Positions 25,769-34,328 of a stretch of 64,000 bases of DNA are shown one piece after another. A program made the position numbers and the translations under genes. The notes below the pieces were generated by a model that searched no databases, was not told the DNA's origin, and saw nothing but the letters and a program-made list of their open reading frames with translations. This DNA is from Dactylosporangium roseum. GTDB lineage: Bacteria; Actinomycetota; Actinomycetes; Mycobacteriales; Micromonosporaceae. Where the stretch lies: NCBI RefSeq assembly GCF_025264685.1, contig NZ_CP073721.1, positions 5,323,001 to 5,387,000 on the forward strand. Reading direction: 5' to 3'. Every line of letters begins with the position of its first letter. Position 1 is the stretch's first letter.

Positions 25769-26915
25769 GGGCGGCCGCCCGCTCCGCTCGCGCACGGGCG
25801 AGCTCGCGCGCGAGGCGCCGCAGGAGGACCTCCCGGCCGCCGCCGCGCAACTCGAGCAACTTGGCCCGCTCCGACCACAGGTGCAGGTCGGTCTCCCGCA
25901 GGTAACCCATTCCGCCGTGTAGCTGGTGAGCGGTGAGGGTGTTCTGTTTGAAGGCCTGGTGGCAGGTGAGCGCGGCGATGACCACCTCCCGCTCGGCGAG
26001 TTCCCCGCGTCCGACGGCCCACGCCGCCTGCCACGCCGTCAGCCGCGCACCCTGCACCGCGATGCGCATGTCCGCGACGTGGTGAGCGACGGCCTGGAAC
26101 GCGCCGAGCGGGCGGCCGAACTGGTGCCGGGTCAGCACGTGCTCGACCGTCCGGTCGAGGACCCGCTCGGCACCGCCGACCGCCTCGGCGGTCTGCAACG
26201 CCGTCAGGGCGTTGCTCGCCCGCCGCAGCCGGAGCAGCACCGCGGCCGCGTCGGCGTTGGGCGGCACGATGACGTCGTCGTCGCGGAGCGGGACGTCGCT
26301 GAGGAGCACGTGGCTCTGGGACTGCCGGGCCTGGGTCGCGAGCCGGCGCCGGTCCACACCGTCCGCACCTGAGGGCAGGCAGACGACCCCGATGCCGGCG
26401 GCGCCGAAGTCCACGGGCACGAGGAGCGCGTCCGCCTCGGCCACGTCGGCGACGTACGGCAGCCGGCCGGCCAGCCGCCAGCCGCCGACGCCCCGCGTCG
26501 CACGGACCCGGGGGGCACAGTCGGAGGCGTCGTCGGGAGCGGACAGCGCGACCGTCGCGCGGAGCTCGCCCGCCAGCAGTGGCGCGAGAACCCGCTTGGC
26601 TGTGGCTTCGTCGGCGAGCAGCGACACGGCGACCCCGAATCCGATCGAGTTCAGGATCGCCGACGGGCAGAGGGCGTAGCCCGCCTCGCGGTAGAACAGC
26701 GCCAGGTCGAGCAGCGTCGCGCCGTCACCGCCGGCCGACGTGGGCAGGGCCAGCCCGAACATCGACTGGTCGACGAGCCGGCGCCACAGGGCGGGCGGCA
26801 ACGCCGTGGGGTCCGCCTGTACCCGCCGCACGACCTCGGTCGGGCACTCGCGGGCGAGCAGGGCGCGCATGCTGGCGCTGAACGCCTCCTCTTCCGGGGA
26901 CAGCGTGAGGTTCAT
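25761..26915 (-). CDS. Acyl-CoA dehydrogenase, second subunit
   Basis: This 384-residue protein opens with MNLTLSPEEEAFSASMRALL. It contains TRHQFGRPLGAFQAVAHH and the C-terminal HQLHGGMGYLRETDLHLW, but no canonical EPxAGSD loop. It is the likely partner of the 26912-28117 protein in a heteromeric FadE enzyme. The ATG overlaps the stop of that gene (ATGA). A long in-frame extension upstream of 26915 is not protein-like. Confidence 0.86.
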   Translation of the reverse strand: MNLTLSPEEEAFSASMRALLARECPTEVVRRVQADPTALPPALWRRLVDQSMFGLALPTSAGGDGATLLDLALFYREAGYALCPSAILNSIGFGVAVSLLADEATAKRVLAPLLAGELRATVALSAPDDASDCAPRVRATRGVGGWRLAGRLPYVADVAEADALLVPVDFGAAGIGVVCLPSGADGVDRRRLATQARQSQSHVLLSDVPLRDDDVIVPPNADAAAVLLRLRRASNALTALQTAEAVGGAERVLDRTVEHVLTRHQFGRPLGAFQAVAHHVADMRIAVQGARLTAWQAAWAVGRGELAEREVVIAALTCHQAFKQNTLTAHQLHGGMGYLRETDLHLWSERAKLLELRGGGREVLLRRLARELARARAERAAAHV

Positions 26916-28117
26916 CGAGTGGCCTCCGGTCGGGTGAAGGGCTTGCGAGACGAAGGCAGACCGTGGCCGCGCTGTGCGATGACGTCGCGGAGCACCTCGT
27001 TGGTGCCGCCGCCGAAGCGCCGCAGCGGGGCCGCGCGGTACAGTTGCTCCATCGCGCCGGACATCGGCGCCTCCGGCTCGGCAGCGGTCAACTGGCCGGC
27101 CATGCCGAGCAGTTGGACGCATTGGTCGGCGATACGCTGCCGCATCTCGCTGGAGTACACCTTCTCGCAGGTGACCGACATCGTCGGATCACGCCGCTGC
27201 GCCGTCAGGGATGCCGCCTCGAGGCCCAGCAGCCGCGTCACCTCGATCTCAGCCTCGATGATCGCGAGCCGGCGCTGCACGTCCGGACGGTCGATCAGGC
27301 GGGCGCCGGTCTCATCGGGGCGGCAACAGTGGGCGACGAACTCGTCGACGACGCGCCGCAGGTCGCCGGAGCTCGTCAGCGCGCCCCGTTCCAGGGTCAG
27401 CGCCCCGGTGATGTACTGCCAGCCCTTGTTCGGCTCGCCGATGAGATTGCGCTTGGGAACCCGTACGTTGTCGAAGAAGGTGATGTTCGTGCGATAGTCG
27501 GCCCAGGTGATCAGCGGCCGCACCGCCACCCCCGGCGCGTCGATGGGCACCATGATCACCGAGATGCCCCGGTGTTTGGGCGCCTCCGGGTCGGTGCGCA
27601 CGCACAGCCACTCGTGGGTCGCGTGGTGGGCGTTGCTGTTCCAGATCTTGGAGCCGTTGATGACCCACTCGTCGCCGTCCAGCACCGCCGACGTCGACAG
27701 GCTGGCCAGGTCGGAGCCGGCGTCCGGCTCGGAGTAGCCGACCGCCGCGACGATCTCGCCGGACGCGATGCCGGGCAGGAAGTCGGCCCGGTTCTCCGGC
27801 GTGCCGAACCGCATGATGATCGGGGCCACGGAGGTGACGGTGAGGTCGGGAGGAGGTGCGCCCGCGTAGTCGAACTCGTTGACGAGGATGTGCTGCGCCA
27901 TCGCCCCGAGGCCGAGGCCGCCGTGTTCGGCGGGCCAGTTCAGGCCGTACCATCCGAGCTCGCCGACCCGGGCGCGGAATGCCGCCGACGCCGGTCCGGC
28001 CTTCCCGACCGACGGCGTGCGCTGCTCGGCGCGCACCTCGTCGGTGAGGTTGGCGGCCAGGAACGCGCGCACCTCGTCACGCCAGGCCAGCTCCTGCGTG
28101 TCGTACTCGAAATCCAT
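26912..28117 (-). CDS. Acyl-CoA dehydrogenase, first subunit
   Basis: This 401-residue protein has MDFEYDTQELAWRDEVRAF at its start, the flavin loop YSEPDAGSDLASL, the strand INGSKIWNSNAHHA and the C-terminal RRFGGGTNEVLRDVIA. It is the first gene of a seven-gene coupled run (dehydrogenase pair, MaoC pair, thiolase-fold protein, DUF35, synthetase). AAGGAG lies well placed before the ATG. The 86-base gap to the SDR gene upstream shows no convincing promoter, so it may be read from the SDR side. Confidence 0.88.
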   Translation of the reverse strand: MDFEYDTQELAWRDEVRAFLAANLTDEVRAEQRTPSVGKAGPASAAFRARVGELGWYGLNWPAEHGGLGLGAMAQHILVNEFDYAGAPPPDLTVTSVAPIIMRFGTPENRADFLPGIASGEIVAAVGYSEPDAGSDLASLSTSAVLDGDEWVINGSKIWNSNAHHATHEWLCVRTDPEAPKHRGISVIMVPIDAPGVAVRPLITWADYRTNITFFDNVRVPKRNLIGEPNKGWQYITGALTLERGALTSSGDLRRVVDEFVAHCCRPDETGARLIDRPDVQRRLAIIEAEIEVTRLLGLEAASLTAQRRDPTMSVTCEKVYSSEMRQRIADQCVQLLGMAGQLTAAEPEAPMSGAMEQLYRAAPLRRFGGGTNEVLRDVIAQRGHGLPSSRKPFTRPEATR

Positions 28118-28203
28118 GAACGGCACTCCTTCGTTGTGCTCGCACGGCGCTCGGCCGCGACGGACGTGTCGGCGGACGCATCGATGGACGATCTGGAGCA
28201 GGA

Positions 28204-29010
28204 TCAGTGCGTCATGCCGGCACCAGGCGCGAACGCTCCGGAGGCGACGAGCTCCGCAATGCCGGCGCCGTCGCCCTCGGCGACACGGGCTATCAGGGGT
28301 GGGTGGGCGACCACGAGCTCGTTGCCGTCGTACCCGAGCACCGCGCCGTTGATCGATCGGGGATCGGCGCAGAGGAGCCCGGCGATGACCGGCGCCACCC
28401 GGTCCGGCGGCCGGTTGCGGTCGGGAGTCTCGACACCGCGCACGGTGCTCATGCGGGTGTAGGCCTTGGGCGCGAAAGCGACCACGGCCACCCCGGCGTC
28501 GGCGAGGTCGAGGCTCCAGGCCCGGGTCAGCGCGACGATCGCGGCCTTGGTCGCGCCGTAGGTGCCCATGCCGGCCATACCGACGAAGGACTTCGACGTG
28601 GTGTTGACCACGACGCCCGTACGGCGAGCCGTCATCCTGCGCAACGCGTGGTGAGCGACGGCGACGGTGCCGAGTAGGTTGACCTCCAGGCTGCGCCGCA
28701 CCCGCTCCATCGTCTCGTCCGCCACCGTGGCGACGTGGAAGATCCCGGCGTTGTTGATGACCGCGTCGAGGGGGCCCACCCGCTCCTCGGCATCGGCGAC
28801 CAGTTGCCCGGCCGCATCCCATTCGCTGACGTCACAGGGCAGTGCGACCCCGTTCGGCAGTGCGTCCGCGGCCTGCCGGACCTCGGCTGCGTCTATGTCA
28901 CTGAGGACGACCCGAGCGCCCCGATCGGCAAGGTACCGCGCGTAGGCGAGGCCAAGACCGCGCGCCGCCCCGGTGATCAGCACCGACCGGCCATCGACAT
29001 CTACGTTCAT
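28204..29010 (-). CDS. Short-chain dehydrogenase/reductase
   Basis: This 268-residue SDR has the cofactor motif TGAARGLGLAYA, the Asp of VVLSDID that favours NAD, NNAGIF and the catalytic Tyr/Lys in TYGATKAAI. It probably oxidises an alcohol of the pathway to a ketone, possibly the substrate of the monooxygenase in the same run. The ATG at 29010 overlaps the esterase stop (ATGA). Confidence 0.88.
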   Translation of the reverse strand: MNVDVDGRSVLITGAARGLGLAYARYLADRGARVVLSDIDAAEVRQAADALPNGVALPCDVSEWDAAGQLVADAEERVGPLDAVINNAGIFHVATVADETMERVRRSLEVNLLGTVAVAHHALRRMTARRTGVVVNTTSKSFVGMAGMGTYGATKAAIVALTRAWSLDLADAGVAVVAFAPKAYTRMSTVRGVETPDRNRPPDRVAPVIAGLLCADPRSINGAVLGYDGNELVVAHPPLIARVAEGDGAGIAELVASGAFAPGAGMTH

Positions 29011-30176
29011 CGCTCCTCCTCGACGGCTGTGGCGACCTCGCCGAGCAGCCGCACGAGCCGCTGGATCGCGGGATCCCGCCAGCCGGCGCCGGTCAGTCGC
29101 ACACGCGTGATCGCGAACCCTGTGCCCGTGCGCACATTGCCCCAGGCCAGCGAGCCACCGGAGCCCGGATGGCCGAACGTGGCACTCCCGGCGGCGAACG
29201 GCACATCCCACTCCCAGCCGTTCTCGTTGCCGACGTAGAAGCCGAGGCCGTGCACGACTTGCGAGCCGATGGTCCGGTCGGTCTCGCGCAGCAGCGGCCG
29301 GGCGGCGCGCCGCACCCAGGCCGGGTCCACCACCGGGCCCGCCACGCCCCGCTGGCCGGCGATGCCCGCGTACAACGTGGCGAGCGCTCGTGCGTTGGTG
29401 ATGCCGTTGACGGCCGGGATGACGGCGCGGCGGACGTCCGGGCGCCCGTAGACCGCCTGGCTCACCGCCAGCCGCTCGGGAAGCGCTCGGGCGAGAAGGC
29501 TACCGGGATCCGGCGGCCGGCGCGGATCCCGGACGACGGCGTGCACGCGCGGCTCGACCGCGTCGGGGATGCCGAACCAGAACTCCGCCACGCCGAGGGG
29601 GTCGAGCAGTTCCCTGCGAACCAGCGTGGCCACGTCGGCCCGCACGTCGAGGGCCCGCCGGACGGTCTCGCCAAGCAGCCAGCCGTAGGTGAGCGCGTGA
29701 TACGCGCGGACCGCACCCGCCGGCCACAGCAGCTCGAGGGCGGCCACCCGTTCGACCATGGCGGACCAGTCGCACATCTGCTCCACTGTCACGCCGGCGG
29801 GCATCTGGGGTATCCCCGCCGTGTGCAGCAGGACGTGCCGCACCGTCACGTCCTGCTTGCCGTTCGCGGCGAACTCCGGCCAGACAGTGCGGACCGGTTG
29901 GTCCAGTTCCAGCGCTCCTCGGCTGAGCGCGACCAGCGCGAGGCCCGACAGCACGCCCTTGGAGACCGAGAAGACCGGCAGCAGCGACCGACGGGTGAGC
30001 GGCGGCTCGGCGGCGTCGTGGGCACCGGCTGTCACGTCGGCCAGCACTGTCCCGTCGCGCACCACACAGACCTGGACACCGAGTTCGCCGTCGTGCGTCA
30101 GCGCCTCCAGCGCGGCACTTAGGCGTCCGGACGGATCCGCTGCCGCGTCCAGGGCCACGCTCCGCGTCACCGTCAT
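29007..30176 (-). CDS. Beta-lactamase-fold serine esterase
   Basis: This 389-residue protein has the serine hydrolase pattern of class C beta-lactamase-like esterases: the nucleophile SxxK in FSVSKGV, the Tyr region AYHALTYGWLLGE and the late HPGSGGS. No signal peptide is visible, so it acts in the cytoplasm. It lies in one run with a Baeyer-Villiger-type monooxygenase, so it may open the ester or lactone formed by that enzyme. The start at 30176 overlaps the IclR stop. Confidence 0.86.
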   Translation of the reverse strand: MTVTRSVALDAAADPSGRLSAALEALTHDGELGVQVCVVRDGTVLADVTAGAHDAAEPPLTRRSLLPVFSVSKGVLSGLALVALSRGALELDQPVRTVWPEFAANGKQDVTVRHVLLHTAGIPQMPAGVTVEQMCDWSAMVERVAALELLWPAGAVRAYHALTYGWLLGETVRRALDVRADVATLVRRELLDPLGVAEFWFGIPDAVEPRVHAVVRDPRRPPDPGSLLARALPERLAVSQAVYGRPDVRRAVIPAVNGITNARALATLYAGIAGQRGVAGPVVDPAWVRRAARPLLRETDRTIGSQVVHGLGFYVGNENGWEWDVPFAAGSATFGHPGSGGSLAWGNVRTGTGFAITRVRLTGAGWRDPAIQRLVRLLGEVATAVEEER

Positions 30177-31057
30177 CCGGCCATCACCTGCTCCCGCAGT
30201 TGACCGCCGATCGCGTTCGTGGCCTCCACCAAGGCCTTCGCGATCGCGCTGATCTGGTCACCGACGAACTGCCCGGGACGGCCGAACAGGGTGCACGCGA
30301 GCACCGGAGCACCGGTCGGCTCGAAGACCGGCGCGATCACGAAGTTGGCCACCGTCTGGTCGCCGGGTGCGGCCGGCGGCGTGCGGGCCCGGACGAGGTC
30401 GGCGACCTCCATCGCCACTTCGATCATGCGCGGTGAGGCATCCGCCCGGGTGAGCTTGGCCAGCACGGAGTCCAGGCCGACGTCGAGGTCGTGTTCGCCG
30501 CCCAGGGAGTATCCGCGGGCCCGCACCGCGGCGAGCGCCTCGATGCTCACGTCGCGCCGAGCCCGTTCACCCGTGTCGAGTCGGGCGAGCCATTCGGCGA
30601 TCTCTTCGGGCGATGCCCACGCGTAGAAGACGGTGCCGAGCGGAGGGGCGAGCGGGACGCGCCGGCCGATGCGCGTCGGAAGGTGCTCCGGCTCGACGTC
30701 GCCGAACATGTCGAGCACGACCATGTCCTCGCCTTCACGGGCGCACACCAGTCCACCGCAGCCGAACCGCTGGGCCAGCGCGAAAACCGCCTCGCGCGCG
30801 GCCAGGAATCCGGAATGCGTGCGCCCGGCCGCCGAGCCGAGCCTGGTGAGCGCGGTTCCGAGGAGAAACCCACGGCGGCGTTCCGCACGGCGTACCAGAT
30901 TGTGGCTCTGCAAGCAGGCCAGGGTGGCCGAGCAGGTCGCCGGGTGGATGGCGAGCGCGGCGGAGATCTCGGTGAGCGTGCGCGCGTGGGACGGCTCGTC
31001 GGCCAGATAGTTCAGGATCGCGACGGCCCGGTCCACTGCCGGTACTGGTGTCGGCAT
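30173..31057 (-). CDS. IclR-family transcriptional regulator
   Basis: This 294-residue protein has an N-terminal winged helix (AVDRAVAILNYLADEP, LTEISAALAIHPATCSATL) and the IclR effector domain (RIGRRVPLAPPLGTVFYAW, GYSLGGEHDLDVGLDSV). It lies inside the operon between monooxygenase and esterase genes, three bases after the former, so it is probably autoregulated with them. GGAGGG precedes the ATG. Confidence 0.9.
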   Translation of the reverse strand: MPTPVPAVDRAVAILNYLADEPSHARTLTEISAALAIHPATCSATLACLQSHNLVRRAERRRGFLLGTALTRLGSAAGRTHSGFLAAREAVFALAQRFGCGGLVCAREGEDMVVLDMFGDVEPEHLPTRIGRRVPLAPPLGTVFYAWASPEEIAEWLARLDTGERARRDVSIEALAAVRARGYSLGGEHDLDVGLDSVLAKLTRADASPRMIEVAMEVADLVRARTPPAAPGDQTVANFVIAPVFEPTGAPVLACTLFGRPGQFVGDQISAIAKALVEATNAIGGQLREQVMAG

Positions 31058-31060
31058 CGT

Positions 31061-32551
31061 TCAGCGCCCTCCGTCACGACGCCGCCTGGTCGACGAGACT
31101 CGGCGAAGCGTGCGATGCAGCAACCAGAACCGGATCAGGCCGTCGCCCCATTGCGTCACGATGCGTCCCCTGGAGTCCTTCATGTAGTTGTTGGCGTGGG
31201 CCCACGCGGTGTTGGCGAGCCGCCGCTGCAGCCAACGGTTGTAGGCGTCCACGATCCATGGGCGTACCTCGATCGCCGTCGCCCCGGAACGAAGCATCGT
31301 GCGGAGCTCTCGGACGATGTAGTTGGCCTGCAACTCGTGATGGAACAGGATCGGGCCACCGTTCGTGTTGGGGCCGTACAGCATGTAGAAGTTCGGAAAG
31401 CCCGGCACGGTCATACCGAGGAAGGCGAACGGGCCGTCACGCCAGACGTCACGCAGCCGCCGACCGTCCCGGCCGAAGACGTCGAGCGTCGACAGGTATT
31501 CCGACGCGCGGAACCCGGTCGCGATCACGAGCACGTCCGCCTTGTGCTTGGTGCCGGACTCGTCGATGACGACACCCGGGCCGATGTCGGCCACGGCACG
31601 GGTCACGAGACGTACGTTGTCTCGAAGTAACGCGGGATAGAACGTGCTTTGCAGAATGCGTCGCTTGCCGGAGAACTCGTACTGCGGCGTGACCGCCGCC
31701 TTGAGGTCCGGCCGGTCGCCGAACACCTTGTCGATGTAGGCACGTGCCATGACCTCGGCGCGGGCGTTCCGCTTGCTGCCCGAGTGGTGCACCGCCCCGC
31801 CCTGGTACGCCAACTGTGCCTGAACGAACAGCTTGAGCCGCCGCAGCCGGCGACGGACCGGGCTGGCGTAACGGCGCATCTCCTCGGCGGTGAAGTCCCG
31901 GTCCCCCTTCGGCAGGATCCACCCCGGCTCCCGCTGGAACATCGTCACCTGCTCCACCCGGTCGGCGATGGCCGGCACGATCTGCGTCGCGGTCGAACCG
32001 CTGCCCACGATCGCCACCCGCTTCCCCGCCAGGTCAACGCCGTGATCCCAGTACTGCGTGTGGAACGCGGGCCCGCCGAAACTGTTCAGGCCGGACCAGT
32101 CGGGCAGCTTGGGGTCGCTGAGGAATCCGACCGCGCTGACCAGGACATCCACCTCGTGCGTGGCGCCGGTGGAGTCTCGCAGGCGGTAGCGATGCTCGTC
32201 GTCGCTCCACCGTGCGTCGAGCACGCGGGTGCCGAACCGGAAGTGCTCGCGTATCCCTTCGGCGTCAAGGATGTCCTGGATGTACCGCAGGATCTCCGCC
32301 TGCCCTGCGTGCGTCCGCGTCCAGTTGTGGCTGGCGAAGGAGAACGAGTACAGCGCGGAGTGGACGTCGACCTCGGCGCCCGGATACGTGTTGCGCCACC
32401 AGGTCCCGCCCGGCCCCGCCTCAGCCTCGAAGACGACGAAGTCGTCGAAGCCGGCGCGCTTCAGTTTGACCGCCGCGGCGATACCGCCGAGGCCGGCACC
32501 GACGATCGCGATCGAGGGGCGTCTGCGGGCTCTCCGGGACATCAGATCCAT
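31061..32551 (-). CDS. Flavin-containing monooxygenase, Baeyer-Villiger type
   Basis: This 496-residue protein has the FAD motif IVGAGLGGIAAA near the start, the NADPH motif IVGSGSTATQ in the middle and the Baeyer-Villiger fingerprint FGGPAFHTQYWD. It also has the upstream GGTWWRNTYPGAEVD of this class. It should insert oxygen next to a ketone to give an ester or lactone. The gene starts a run with IclR, esterase and SDR genes, consistent with ketone to ester to acid plus alcohol. The ketone itself is unknown. Confidence 0.9.
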   Translation of the reverse strand: MDLMSRRARRRPSIAIVGAGLGGIAAAVKLKRAGFDDFVVFEAEAGPGGTWWRNTYPGAEVDVHSALYSFSFASHNWTRTHAGQAEILRYIQDILDAEGIREHFRFGTRVLDARWSDDEHRYRLRDSTGATHEVDVLVSAVGFLSDPKLPDWSGLNSFGGPAFHTQYWDHGVDLAGKRVAIVGSGSTATQIVPAIADRVEQVTMFQREPGWILPKGDRDFTAEEMRRYASPVRRRLRRLKLFVQAQLAYQGGAVHHSGSKRNARAEVMARAYIDKVFGDRPDLKAAVTPQYEFSGKRRILQSTFYPALLRDNVRLVTRAVADIGPGVVIDESGTKHKADVLVIATGFRASEYLSTLDVFGRDGRRLRDVWRDGPFAFLGMTVPGFPNFYMLYGPNTNGGPILFHHELQANYIVRELRTMLRSGATAIEVRPWIVDAYNRWLQRRLANTAWAHANNYMKDSRGRIVTQWGDGLIRFWLLHRTLRRVSSTRRRRDGGR

Positions 32552-32563
32552 CAGGCCACCCGC

Positions 32564-32579
32564 TTCTTGAATACAAGAA
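32564..32579. promoter_or_regulatory. Inverted repeat TTCTTG-AATA-CAAGAA upstream of the monooxygenase gene
   Basis: Two perfect 6-base arms with a 4-base centre lie 13 bases before the start codon. A minus-strand promoter candidate TTGACC-N16-TAATGC (32633-32606) lies just upstream. The repeat is a plausible operator, perhaps for the IclR protein of the same operon. Confidence 0.5.
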
Positions 32580-32629
32580 TCTGTTCTTCTATGCAGATGT
32601 AGTTAGCATTACTCAGGATCTCGGCGCGG

Positions 32630-33052
32630 TCAAGAGGTCGCGACCGGCGGCTCCGGCTCGGCTTCTACGAACTCCACCGGCACCGGCACGCCGTCACGGC
32701 GCGGCGGCACCATCGGCGACCGCGCCCCGTCCGCGAACATAATCAACACTGTTGCCCCGTCGGGTCCGCTGGTCAGCGGGCCGTAGACGACGCCGGCCCG
32801 CACCACACGGATGTCCCCCGGTCCGTACCAGCGCCGCCCGACCCGCTGCGAGCCGGCAAGGACGATCTCGGCGTAGTCGGTGTCGTGGGTGTGCATGCCG
32901 ACCCGGACCCACGGCTCGAACCTGACCCGGATCACCTTGGGGGCGCCCGCCGGATCATCGGAATCGCCCACCACGAAGGCGCGTGCGTCGATGCCGGGCC
33001 GAGCACGGCTGGCCGGGAGCTCGTCCCACGACAGGTCCCGGTGCGGTCTCAT
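32630..33052 (-). CDS. Cupin-domain protein
   Basis: This 140-residue single cupin has VGMHTHDTDYAEIVLAG (two His and a Glu as metal ligands) and a second cupin strand GDIRVVRAGVVYGPL. The motif 2 His is replaced, so the metal site may be incomplete. It could be an isomerase, a dioxygenase or a sensor; no assignment is made. The ATG overlaps the stop of a 25-residue ORF. Confidence 0.75.
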   Translation of the reverse strand: MRPHRDLSWDELPASRARPGIDARAFVVGDSDDPAGAPKVIRVRFEPWVRVGMHTHDTDYAEIVLAGSQRVGRRWYGPGDIRVVRAGVVYGPLTSGPDGATVLIMFADGARSPMVPPRRDGVPVPVEFVEAEPEPPVATS

Positions 33053-33126
33053 CTCGGCACCAGCGGCAGACCGCGCCGCTCGGCGGCGATCAGTGCCGGG
33101 CGGATGCCGAGGCGCATGCCGCTCAC
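33049..33126 (-). CDS. Candidate 25-residue micro-protein coupled at both ends
   Basis: A frame GTG...TGA of 26 codons fills the gap between the thiolase-fold and cupin genes. Its GTG overlaps the thiolase stop (GTGA) and its TGA overlaps the cupin ATG (ATGA). The peptide (MSGMRLGIRPALIAAERRGL, then PLVPR) is basic and could form one amphipathic helix. It may be a true small subunit, or only a coupling ORF left from a deleted gene. Confidence 0.35.
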   Translation of the reverse strand: MSGMRLGIRPALIAAERRGLPLVPR

Positions 33127-34328
33127 CCGGCCCCGGTGAATGCCACCACGGCGCTGCCGTTGTTCAGCGGGCCGACCGCGGCCAGGGTGGCGCCACGGCG
33201 GGCCACCTGCCGCGGTCCAGCCCGACCGGCCGCCTGCAAAACGGCCTCGGCGAGGTGCCCGATGCCGTGCAGCCGGCCCTCCGCGAGCTGGCCGCCGAAG
33301 GTGTTCACCGGCAGTGCTCCGTCGAGGGCGATGCGGCCGTCCTGAATGAACTCGTACGCCTCCCCGGTCCCGCAGAAGCCCAGCGCCTCGAGCCACCAGT
33401 AGACGAAGAAGCTGTAGCCGTCGTAGAGCTGCGCCGCCGTGACGTCGGCCGGGGTCAGTCCGGTATTGCGCCACAACAGGTCGCCGACCACACGAGCCTC
33501 CTGCTCGATGTGCCGCAGCGGCGGCCCGAACGACAACTGGGACGACATCGGGCTGACCTTGCCGCCGACGTACTGGCTGTAGCCCGCGACGAGCGCCGGC
33601 GGGTTGCGCAGGTCCTTCGCGCGCTCAGCGCTGGTGAGCACGAGCGCGGCCGCCCCGTCGACGGGAAGGTCGCAGTCGAGAAGGCACACCGGGTCGGCGA
33701 GCATGCGCGATTCGAGGTACTCCTGCGCGGTGAGCGGCTTGTCACGGAAGTACGCGTGCGGGTTGTGGCGCGCGTTCGCCCGGTTCTGAACGATCAACGA
33801 CGCCATGTGCTCGCGCGTCGCTCCGTACTGGTGCATGTAGCGGGCATAGGCGGCGCCGTAGTACTGATAGCCCCGGTGCAGGCCGAACGGCGCGGTGAAC
33901 TGCTGCACGCCCGGAGCCCGGTCGGACGTGAAGGCGTTGTAGGAGCCGGCCGGGTTGTGCATCGTCCGATACACCACGCAGGTTTCAGCGGCACCGGATG
34001 CCACCGCGTTGACCGCCTCGATGAACCCGTTGGGAATCAGGTTGTCAACCTGTACGTGCCAGCGCAGCGTGCTCGTCAGGCCGAGGATCCGCGCGATGAA
34101 ATGCACGCTCACCACGTCGACGCCGTCGATGTTCGGACTGCCGAAGACGGGCGTCTCGGGGTACGTGACCAGCCCGTCGACGTCGGACACCGGCAGACCG
34201 GCGTCATCGAGTGCGGCGGAGATGGCATCGACGGCGAGCATCCCGACGGGCCGCTCGCTCCTGCGCGGCAGTTCGGAGAAGCCCACGCCGACGACCGCGA
34301 CCCGGCCGCCCAGTCCCCGGGCGCTCAC
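33123..34328 (-). CDS. Thiolase-fold protein, Ltp2-like (third copy)
   Basis: This 401-residue thiolase-fold protein lacks the thiolase residues. The nucleophile region reads DNLIPNGFIEAV and the GHP loop reads NTFGGQLAEGRLHG. LYDGYSFFVYWW carries the shared Tyr. The GTG at 34328 overlaps the DUF35 stop (GTGA), so the two subunits are coupled as in the other copies, but in the opposite order. The frame stays open to 34652, but that part is not protein-like. Confidence 0.82.
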   Translation of the reverse strand: MSARGLGGRVAVVGVGFSELPRRSERPVGMLAVDAISAALDDAGLPVSDVDGLVTYPETPVFGSPNIDGVDVVSVHFIARILGLTSTLRWHVQVDNLIPNGFIEAVNAVASGAAETCVVYRTMHNPAGSYNAFTSDRAPGVQQFTAPFGLHRGYQYYGAAYARYMHQYGATREHMASLIVQNRANARHNPHAYFRDKPLTAQEYLESRMLADPVCLLDCDLPVDGAAALVLTSAERAKDLRNPPALVAGYSQYVGGKVSPMSSQLSFGPPLRHIEQEARVVGDLLWRNTGLTPADVTAAQLYDGYSFFVYWWLEALGFCGTGEAYEFIQDGRIALDGALPVNTFGGQLAEGRLHGIGHLAEAVLQAAGRAGPRQVARRGATLAAVGPLNNGSAVVAFTGAG

